Origin: Candidatus Tayloriibacteriota bacterium
GTDB lineage: Bacteria; Patescibacteriota; Minisyncoccia; Phycocordibacterales; CAIRYW01
Assembly: GCA_028286725.1 (NCBI GenBank)
Contig: JAQBQZ010000004.1
Location: 1 to 50,056 of the forward strand
Length of the DNA stretch: 50,056 bases
Reading direction: 5' to 3'
The notes beneath the pieces were generated by a model. The model had not been told where the DNA came from and did no database searches. It saw nothing but the letters and a program-made list of their open reading frames with translations. How positions within the stretch are numbered: position 1 is the stretch's first letter; each line of letters opens with the position of its first letter. The translations under genes and the position numbers were made by a program. Below are positions 9,281 through 16,345 of the stretch, piece by piece.

Positions 9281-9652
9281 TTAGTGTACTGGCGTCCAAA
9301 TGCCTGAGATCAAAATTATTGCCAAAAAACCAACACCTATGCCAATCCACTGGGAGACGCTTATTGGTTCGTGAAAAAATAAAAATCCAAGCGCTACACT
9401 GATCGCTAAAGTAATCAAAAGTATGATTGATGTCGTTATTGCAAGACCGCCAAGTCGAATAGAGTACATATAAAAGAACATGGTGAGAACGTTTACTCCG
9501 AGACCTGTATAGAGCCAAATCTGATTATTTGTAATACCCCAAAATTTTGCCATTATATCTGATATTGTTGAGAAAGTAAGATTTAATGTAATAACACCAA
9601 TCAATAGCCAATTTATATTCATAAGATTAAGTATACCAAAATCAAATCTCAA
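9281..9652 (-). CDS. small EamA/SMR-like transporter
   Basis: Four TM segments; IRLGGLAITTSIILLITLAISVALGFLFFHEPISVSQWIGIGVGFLAIILI. Confidence 0.8.
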   Translation of the reverse strand: MRFDFGILNLMNINWLLIGVITLNLTFSTISDIMAKFWGITNNQIWLYTGLGVNVLTMFFYMYSIRLGGLAITTSIILLITLAISVALGFLFFHEPISVSQWIGIGVGFLAIILISGIWTPVH

Positions 9653-9704
9653 GTATACGGATAGTCAGTTGCAATTATTTACAAAATATGTAAAAATAGC
9701 GCCT

Positions 9705-10352
9705 ATGACTTCAATAGAAATAAAATCAAGAGATAGCAAGGAAAATGTTGCAGAACTACGAGCTAAAGGCTTTACTCCTGCAGTATTCTATGGTGCAAAA
9801 GAGACAACAACCTCTATTACTGTATCAACAAAAGAACTCGAAAAGGCTTGGAAAACAGTTGGTGAATCAAGCATCATCACTCTTAAATCAGAGAACGGAG
9901 ATCACGATGCGCTCATCCACGCTGTGGATATCGACGGGGTAACAGGCAAGATCAAGCATGCTGACTTCTATGTTATCGAAAAAGGCAAGAAGGTTACTGT
10001 TCATGTGCCAGTTGAATTTGAAGGTATTGCTCCAGCAGTTAAAGATCTTGGCGGGGTACTCGTTAAGGTTCTTCATGAACTTGAAATCGAGGCTATGCCT
10101 AAGGATCTTCCACATAACCTTATTGCAGACATCTCTATCATTACTGACTTTGATGTTCACCTTTATGCAAATCAGATCAAGCTTCCTGCGGGCGTAACTC
10201 TTCTTACTCATGGAGAAGAAGCTGTTGCCAAGGTTGCTCGGCCAAAAGAAGAGAAAGAAGAAGATTCAGCTCCAATTGACCTCTCAGCTATCGAAGTTGA
10301 AAAGAAAGGAAAGAAGGATGAGGAAGGAGAGGGTGCTGCAGAAGAGAAATAA
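9705..10352 (+). CDS. rplY: 50S ribosomal protein bL25 (Ctc form)
   Basis: SIEIKSRDSKENVAELRAKGFTPAVFYGAKE...; KHADFYVIEKGKKVTVHVPVEFEG; acidic/basic C-terminal tail. Confidence 0.93.
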   Translation: MTSIEIKSRDSKENVAELRAKGFTPAVFYGAKETTTSITVSTKELEKAWKTVGESSIITLKSENGDHDALIHAVDIDGVTGKIKHADFYVIEKGKKVTVHVPVEFEGIAPAVKDLGGVLVKVLHELEIEAMPKDLPHNLIADISIITDFDVHLYANQIKLPAGVTLLTHGEEAVAKVARPKEEKEEDSAPIDLSAIEVEKKGKKDEEGEGAAEEK

Positions 10353-10362
10353 TATACAATTT

Positions 10363-10402
10363 AAAGAAAAAGCTGCGCCCTTCGGGCGCGGCTTTTTCTT
10401 TT
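10363..10402 (+). terminator. intrinsic terminator
   Basis: AAAGAAAAAGCTGCGCCC ttcg GGGCGCGGCTTTTTCTTT. Confidence 0.85.
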
Positions 10403-10478
10403 GGCATCTTTCGCTCAAAGTGATATAATTATGTCTACTCAGATACGATAGTCACGATCGAGTTCCAAACCTTCAATT

Positions 10479-11852
10479 ATGTTTTCAAAATCAAATCTCA
10501 GCACCTTATTTGTAGTTAGTGTTTTAATTTTGGGTATTTTACTCCCATTACATTCTTTTACTTATGCCGATACTTACAAGTGTGATACACCTGACGAAAA
10601 AGCAAAGTGTCAGCAGCTTCTGAGTCAGACTCAAGCAGAGATAGATGGTCTCTCGACACAGCTTGATGGTATCAAACAAACAGGAAGCTCACTTGAAAAA
10701 GATAAGCAGATTCTCGCGATCCAGATCAAGCAGGCACAGCTTCAGATCAAGGCGCACGAGCTTACTATTGCAAACCTTGGTAAAGACATCGTAAAGAAAA
10801 CTCAAGTTATACAGCAGCTTGATACAAAAATAAATACGGGCCAAGAATCATTAAGTCAGATTATTCGTAAGACCAATCAGGTGGATGACTATTCACTTCC
10901 AGAAGTAATTTTGGGAGCCGATGATCTTTCGACTGCTTTCGCGGATCTTGATGCATTTGATTCCATCAAACTTTCTCTTGCTGGAGTGTTCACTGAGCTT
11001 CGAGATAACAAGAAACAAACTGAAGATGCGAAAATAAGTTTAGACAAACAGAAAAGTCAGGAGCTTGATACAAAGGTTTCAATTGAATCAGAAAAGAAAA
11101 AAGTAGAAGCTGCGTCAGCAGAAAAGCAGAGACTTTTGAATATCAACAAAAACACGCAGTCAGATTATCAAAAGCAGATCGCGGACAAGGCGGCGCAGGT
11201 TTCAAAGATCAAATCTGCTCTTTTCGGTCTTAGAGATAGTGCTGCGATTCCGTTTGAAGATGCGTATAAATATGCAAAGAATGCAAGCAAAGTAACAGGG
11301 GTTCGTGCTGCATTCGTGCTTGCAATCATTACTCAAGAAAGTAACCTTGGTGCAAATGTGGGATCTTGTTATGTTACAAATTTGAATACGGGAGATGGAA
11401 AAGGAAAGAATACGGGTACATTATTTGAACAAGTAATGAAAGCACCTCGAGATACGGTGCCTTTCACAAGTCTCACGAGTGCGCTCGGAAGAGATTGGTC
11501 TACAACACCCGTATCATGTCCTATTGGAAGCACTTCATATTATGTTGGGCGAGGATACGGTGGTGGAATGGGTCCTGCGCAATTTATTCCTTCTACTTGG
11601 ATTCTTATGGAAAAGAGACTTGAAGGCGCTTTGGGTGTATCTGCTACTGATCCTTGGAATCCAGAACACGCTATCATGGCATCTTCAATGTATCTTCAAG
11701 ATAGAGGTGCTGTAGCAGGAAGCTATTCAAGCGAAATCAAAGCGGCATGTAAATATTATGGTTCTGGAGGTGCAACATGTAGTTATGGGACACAAGTAAT
11801 GGCTCGAGTGGCAACGTTGCAAAGTAATATTGATTTGATTGAAGAAAATTAG
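10479..11852 (+). CDS. secreted coiled-coil protein with C-terminal lytic transglycosylase domain
   Basis: Signal peptide, long coiled coil, VTGVRAAFVLAIITQESNLGANVGSCY...GGGMGPAQFIPSTW; promoter TTGGCA-17-TATAAT upstream. Confidence 0.85.
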   Translation: MFSKSNLSTLFVVSVLILGILLPLHSFTYADTYKCDTPDEKAKCQQLLSQTQAEIDGLSTQLDGIKQTGSSLEKDKQILAIQIKQAQLQIKAHELTIANLGKDIVKKTQVIQQLDTKINTGQESLSQIIRKTNQVDDYSLPEVILGADDLSTAFADLDAFDSIKLSLAGVFTELRDNKKQTEDAKISLDKQKSQELDTKVSIESEKKKVEAASAEKQRLLNINKNTQSDYQKQIADKAAQVSKIKSALFGLRDSAAIPFEDAYKYAKNASKVTGVRAAFVLAIITQESNLGANVGSCYVTNLNTGDGKGKNTGTLFEQVMKAPRDTVPFTSLTSALGRDWSTTPVSCPIGSTSYYVGRGYGGGMGPAQFIPSTWILMEKRLEGALGVSATDPWNPEHAIMASSMYLQDRGAVAGSYSSEIKAACKYYGSGGATCSYGTQVMARVATLQSNIDLIEEN

Positions 11853-11876
11853 GTTTGAAATTTTACTCTAAAGATA

Positions 11877-11909
11877 AAATGCACCAAGGCAAAGCCTTGG
11901 TGCATTTTT
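11877..11909 (+). terminator. intrinsic terminator
   Basis: AAATGCACCAAGGC aaa GCCTTGGTGCATTTTT. Confidence 0.85.
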
Positions 11910-11959
11910 GAATATTATTTATGTTATAATATATTCGTTAATACTTAATCATATATTTC

Positions 11960-12520
11960 ATGACTCCAATCACAATACTGCTTATAGTTCTCGCAATTAT
12001 CGTTCTGTGTGCAATCCTTTCTTATAACGGATTCGTTCGACTTACAAACCAAGCTAAAGAAGCATGGTCAGATATCGAAGTGCAGCTTAAACGACGCTAT
12101 GATCTTATCCCAAATCTCATAAACACAGTTAAAGGCTATGCTACTCACGAATCTACAGCTTTCGAAAAAGTAACAGAAGCACGAAGCAAAGCAATGGCAG
12201 GAGGTGGTGCAAACGCAGATCATGCACAAGCGGAAAATATGCTTACAGGTGCTCTCAAATCAGTATTTGCGATTGCAGAAGCGTATCCAGACTTGAAGGC
12301 CAATCAGAATTTCCTTTCACTCCAACAAGAACTGTCTGATACTGAAAACAAGATTCAGGCTGCACGAAGGTTCTATAATGGGACTGTTCGAGATTTGAAC
12401 ATTGGTGTTGAATCATTCCCGGGCAATATTATGGCAGGTGTAGGAGGATTCAAAAAAATGGATCTTTTTGATCTTCCTGATAATGCAGTTGAGCAGAATC
12501 CTGTAGAAGTTAAATTCTAA
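11960..12520 (+). CDS. lemA: LemA family protein
   Basis: NGFVRLTNQAKEAWSDIEVQLKRRYDLIPNLINTVKGYATHE. Confidence 0.93.
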   Translation: MTPITILLIVLAIIVLCAILSYNGFVRLTNQAKEAWSDIEVQLKRRYDLIPNLINTVKGYATHESTAFEKVTEARSKAMAGGGANADHAQAENMLTGALKSVFAIAEAYPDLKANQNFLSLQQELSDTENKIQAARRFYNGTVRDLNIGVESFPGNIMAGVGGFKKMDLFDLPDNAVEQNPVEVKF

Positions 12521-12523
12521 ATT

Positions 12524-13009
12524 ATGGCAGTATCACCTCGAGAACTTCATCGAGTTGTACCAACAGTCCTCATCTATAATGAAGAAGGGAAGTTTCTTCT
12601 TATTAAAAGAAGTCCGGATCTAAAAATATTTCCAAGCAAATGGCATGGACCAGGAGGCGGTCTTTCAATGGATGATTATGAGCATCTACCATCTGCTAGT
12701 GCAGTACAGAGGCAGTGGTACAATGTTGTTGAGAATGCTTTGAGGCGAGAAGTGAGAGAAGAGGCCGGATTTGAGATCGGGACTCCTGAATACATGTCAG
12801 ACGTTGTATTTATTAGACCTGACGGCGTTCCTGTCGTAGTTTTAAGATATTTTGCACCACTGGCGGGCGGAGAATTCGTAATTAGTGAAGAGGCGGTTGA
12901 GCATGCCTGGGTAACGTTTGAAGAAGCAAAAGGATACGATCTTATAGATGGAATAATAAATGAGATTGAAATGGTAGATAAAATTTTGAAAAAAAGAAAA
13001 AATAAATAG
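12524..13009 (+). CDS. NUDIX hydrolase
   Basis: VLIYNEEGKFLLIKRSP...WHGPGGGL...ENALRREVREEAGFEIG. Confidence 0.85.
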   Translation: MAVSPRELHRVVPTVLIYNEEGKFLLIKRSPDLKIFPSKWHGPGGGLSMDDYEHLPSASAVQRQWYNVVENALRREVREEAGFEIGTPEYMSDVVFIRPDGVPVVVLRYFAPLAGGEFVISEEAVEHAWVTFEEAKGYDLIDGIINEIEMVDKILKKRKNK

Positions 13010-13017
13010 AAAAAATT

Positions 13018-13938
13018 ATGACATTATATACTCATCAACGCGAAAATATTACAAAGACCTGGGTTTTGATGCTCGTGTTTTTTGCGTTTATTACATTCCT
13101 TGGATACTTCGCGAGCTATTACTACAACAATCCTGGAATATTTATATTTGCAGTAATCCTCAGTGTTGTAATGAACATCGGAAGCTACTGGTTCTCTGAC
13201 AAAATTGCGCTTTCGGTTTCTGGCGCGCACCAGATTGAAATGAAAGACAATCCAGAGCTCTGGCGAATAGCGGAGAATATTTCTATCACTGCAGGACTTC
13301 CGATGCCAAAACTTTATATTATTAATGATGCGTCTCCCAATGCATTTGCAACAGGGCGCAACAAGAATCATTCTGCAATTGCGGTGACGACAGGGCTTCT
13401 CGAGAGACTTGATAAATCTGAGCTAGAAGGGGTGATCGCTCACGAATTTGCACATATAGGGAACCGGGACATACTTCTCCAGAGTGTCATTGTAGTGCTC
13501 GTAGGACTCATTCAAATCTTTGCTGACTGGATGATCCGTATTTCATTTTATGGAGGAGGCTCTCGAGATCGGGAGAATAATAATCCAGTGATGGCGATTG
13601 CTGGATTTGTATTACTTATTTTATCACCTATAATCGCGATCATCATTCAGCTTGCAATTTCTCGGCGTCGAGAATTCTTGGCTGATACTACTGGAGCGCT
13701 CATTACTCGATACCCAGAAGGGCTTGCAAGCGCGCTTAGAAAGATCTCTGACTACAATCACCCAATGGTACGAGCCAATAAAGCGACAGCACACATGTTT
13801 ATCTCAACTCCACTTGGAGGAGATGCAGATGGTGATGGAATTCCAGATAAAGAACAAAAGGTTTCTTGGGTCTCAAAATTATTTAATACACATCCACCGA
13901 TTCAGGAGAGAATTGATGCGTTGTTAGGAAAGAAATAA
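13018..13938 (+). CDS. htpX: M48 family metalloprotease HtpX
   Basis: GVIAHEFAHIGNRDILLQ; RRREFLADTTGALITRYPEGLASALRKI; FNTHPPIQERIDAL. Confidence 0.93.
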   Translation: MTLYTHQRENITKTWVLMLVFFAFITFLGYFASYYYNNPGIFIFAVILSVVMNIGSYWFSDKIALSVSGAHQIEMKDNPELWRIAENISITAGLPMPKLYIINDASPNAFATGRNKNHSAIAVTTGLLERLDKSELEGVIAHEFAHIGNRDILLQSVIVVLVGLIQIFADWMIRISFYGGGSRDRENNNPVMAIAGFVLLILSPIIAIIIQLAISRRREFLADTTGALITRYPEGLASALRKISDYNHPMVRANKATAHMFISTPLGGDADGDGIPDKEQKVSWVSKLFNTHPPIQERIDALLGKK

Positions 13939-13939
13939 T

Positions 13940-14713
13940 ATGGAAGATAGACATTTTTACGGACAGCCGCAGCCGCCTCATGATTCTGAAGGAGAAGAAG
14001 TTCAAGAAAATTATGAAATGATGGAAGCGTTAGATAGGGTTGCAAATTATCGAGAAAATTGGAGCAATCTTTTTCAGCAAAGACTTCTTAGTGAAGAAAC
14101 CGTAAATAAATACATGGCAAATTTGACCGCAAAACATCTCTATCTTGCAGACGAAAAAAGAAAAGAAGAGTTAAAGCAAAGTTATCGTGAAAGAGTGATG
14201 AAAGTATTTAGTCATACTGAGATTGGAAAAGCTGAAACCTACAAACACCAAGCAACTCTGTCACCTTATAATTCTAGAGGTGGTGGAATTGGCTCCTTCG
14301 AGTCTACTCCAATAGTATTTGCTGATGCAGAACAGTCAAATGGTAGACCTATGGATCATTTCCATAAAAGTATAACTGAAGCACATGAACAAGCTCATGG
14401 CGTTTTGGATGACATGTATGTTGCTGACAATATAAGACAAGAACTCACCAGCTTTTTCTATGCAAATTACATATTAAAATTTAAAGATCCTCTCAGTGCT
14501 GTGTTTGAAACTGTTGCTCGGATCACTCAATTGAAGAATTATTTTGGAATGAAGGGAGGTGAACCATTCACTAAATATCACTTAGAGTATGCCAAAAAGT
14601 ATTATGTAAGAGATGTTGGGTTTGGAATAGATAATATAACTTATATGTTTCAAGGGTTAAAGCCAGAAAAAGAACAAGAATTTGTTGACCTTATAAATCG
14701 GATTGCTTGCTAG
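13940..14713 (+). CDS. hypothetical protein with HEXXH-type motif (HEQAH)
   Basis: HKSITEAHEQAHGVLDDMY; directly downstream of htpX. Confidence 0.65.
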   Translation: MEDRHFYGQPQPPHDSEGEEVQENYEMMEALDRVANYRENWSNLFQQRLLSEETVNKYMANLTAKHLYLADEKRKEELKQSYRERVMKVFSHTEIGKAETYKHQATLSPYNSRGGGIGSFESTPIVFADAEQSNGRPMDHFHKSITEAHEQAHGVLDDMYVADNIRQELTSFFYANYILKFKDPLSAVFETVARITQLKNYFGMKGGEPFTKYHLEYAKKYYVRDVGFGIDNITYMFQGLKPEKEQEFVDLINRIAC

Positions 14714-14753
14714 TTTTGATTCTAAATATTAGATAGGGTATTGTATCCTTATT

Positions 14754-14843
14754 GGAAGATTCGCATAGCGGTCTAGTGCGCCACCTTGGAAAGGTGGTAA
14801 GGGAGAAATCCCTTCGAGGGTTCAAATCCCTCATCTTCCGCCA
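14754..14843 (+). tRNA. tRNA-Ser (anticodon GGA), CCA encoded
   Basis: Acceptor GGAAGAT/ATCTTCC, anticodon stem CCACC-TTGGAAA-GGTGG, long variable arm, T-arm GAGGGTTCAAATCCCTC. Confidence 0.95.
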
Positions 14844-14848
14844 AAGAA

Positions 14849-15397
14849 ATGTTCAAAAATACACAGATAATCGCAGAAGTAAAAACAGAATCTCCGTTTG
14901 GATTCAAATCTGAAAAAAGCTGGGACGACTTATTTCTTGTTGCAAATGAAATAGGGGATATTATTTCTATTCATACCGACCCTCGATGGGGCGGTTCATT
15001 TGATCTTTTGAAAAAAGCGAGAAGTCTCACTTCAAAACCAATTCTTGCAAAAGGAATTCATGCAACGGATGAAGAAATACAAAGAGCAATTGAGTGCGGT
15101 GCTGATTATGTACTTGTTGTAGGAAGAATTTTTAATATTCATTTAGATAAATGCTTGATAGAGCCCCTTACACTTGCTGAACTCAAAACAATTCCAGATC
15201 ACCTAAAAGTAGTTTGGAACAGTAGAGATCTCAAAAATGGCGGAATAAAAAGTGAAACATTTGAACAAGCAAGACAAATATTTAGAGGCTGGCTCTGTCA
15301 GGCGAGCAATATAAAAAATGTTTCGGATATTAAAGATGGTGCAGATGCAGTATTGGTTGGAGCGAATCTTTTTGAGTTTGCAGAGTCTTTAAAATAA
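14849..15397 (+). CDS. indole-3-glycerol-phosphate synthase-like TIM-barrel protein (short)
   Basis: IIAEVKTESPFG; WGGSFDLLKKARSLTSKPILAKGIHATDEEIQRAIECGADYVLVV; GADAVLVGANLFE. Confidence 0.65.
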   Translation: MFKNTQIIAEVKTESPFGFKSEKSWDDLFLVANEIGDIISIHTDPRWGGSFDLLKKARSLTSKPILAKGIHATDEEIQRAIECGADYVLVVGRIFNIHLDKCLIEPLTLAELKTIPDHLKVVWNSRDLKNGGIKSETFEQARQIFRGWLCQASNIKNVSDIKDGADAVLVGANLFEFAESLK

Positions 15398-15403
15398 AAA
15401 AAA

Positions 15404-15426
15404 CGGACTTTCCTTTCAGAAGTCCG
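15404..15426 (-). terminator. intrinsic terminator reading on the minus strand
   Basis: CGGACTT...AAGTCCG with A-run on its left, so a U-run on minus-strand transcripts. Confidence 0.65.
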
Positions 15427-15450
15427 CCGAGTCATGAGGTTGAGGAGTGC

Positions 15451-15675
15451 TTAGAGAAGCGAATCGTCGGGGTCCGGTCCGTTCTGGTTTGCTGAGATTT
15501 TCGCGAATGCCTTCTTCTTGTCAAAGAAGACCCAAAATGACAGGGTGTGGAGAAGGGTCACTGCTTTGTGACACCATCTGGCGACGTGAATGGGATAAAT
15601 CCCAACTTTCCTCAGTAATTTCCAAAAGAACGAGTTCGTGTAGGTTTTCATTGGTGAGTGTATATTTATTGCCAT
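15451..15675 (-). CDS. putative small protein (74 aa)
   Basis: ORF followed 25 nt later by a minus-strand terminator; no homology recognised. Confidence 0.4.
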   Translation of the reverse strand: MAINIHSPMKTYTNSFFWKLLRKVGIYPIHVARWCHKAVTLLHTLSFWVFFDKKKAFAKISANQNGPDPDDSLL

Positions 15676-15779
15676 ACTTAGAATACCATATTATTTCTTA
15701 GAGTCTAGGCTCAGTGTTTATGCACATTGTTTGTTATATTATGTATAATGAATAGAAATTAGGATTAAATTAAATATAT

Positions 15780-16232
15780 ATGCCAATCAAAACTGAGGGT
15801 ACTTCCAACATCGACTCGGACGCTGCGTTCGAGAGTACTCGTCCACGCGCTCCTCGCTCGTTGGAAATAAACGAGATCGCATTTGTAAGCTATTCAGTGA
15901 CAGATGTTCCAAAAGCCAAACATTTTTATGAAGATATATTAGGACTCAAACCAACATCTATTTTCGGTGACGGAGTAGATTTTGCATTCATTGAATACGA
16001 GATCGGTACGCATACTCTTGCAATAGGCAAGGGTGCGACAGATTTTGTTCCTGGAAAGGCTGGCGCGGTCGCAGCGTTTGAGGTAGAGGATTTTGACGAA
16101 GCGGTCAAAGTTCTCAAAGAAAATAGTATTCTATTTGTAAATGAGCCTGCGGATTATCCAACGTGCAACATGGTGACAATTGAAGATCCTGACGGAAATA
16201 GGGTAATGATACATAGACGGAAAAATAAGTAG
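15780..16232 (+). CDS. VOC family (glyoxalase/bleomycin resistance-like) protein with repeat-derived N-terminal extension
   Basis: INEIAFVSYSVTDVPKAKHFYEDILGLKP ... TCNMVTIEDPDGNRVMIHRRK. Confidence 0.85.
   Translation: MPIKTEGTSNIDSDAAFESTRPRAPRSLEINEIAFVSYSVTDVPKAKHFYEDILGLKPTSIFGDGVDFAFIEYEIGTHTLAIGKGATDFVPGKAGAVAAFEVEDFDEAVKVLKENSILFVNEPADYPTCNMVTIEDPDGNRVMIHRRKNK
15803..15866. repeat. palindromic element copy A, 64 bp, inside a CDS
   Basis: TTCCAAC...GTTGGAA terminal inverted repeats; 36-nt right end and 14-nt internal block shared with 19834-20010. Confidence 0.8.
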
Positions 16233-16250
16233 TCAAGATAGTTTTGAAAA

Positions 16251-16285
16251 AAATCCTCATAAACCTAAAGGTTTATGAGGATTTT
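16251..16285 (+). terminator. intrinsic terminator
   Basis: AAATCCTCATAAACC taaa GGTTTATGAGGATTTT. Confidence 0.8.
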
Positions 16286-16310
16286 GATTGGTGCGCAATT
16301 TTGACCACTA

Positions 16311-16339
16311 TTGACTTTTAACATAAAGTATGCTATCAT
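16311..16339 (+). promoter_or_regulatory. sigma70-type promoter, leaderless arrangement
   Basis: TTGACT - 17 nt - TATCAT, then 6 nt to ATG 16346. Confidence 0.7.
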
Positions 16340-16345
16340 ACACAA

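Noticed and set aside
9186-9518. 110-aa minus-strand ORF overlapping both EamA genes
   Set aside because: Out-of-frame shadow of two well-supported transporter genes; composition not protein-like.
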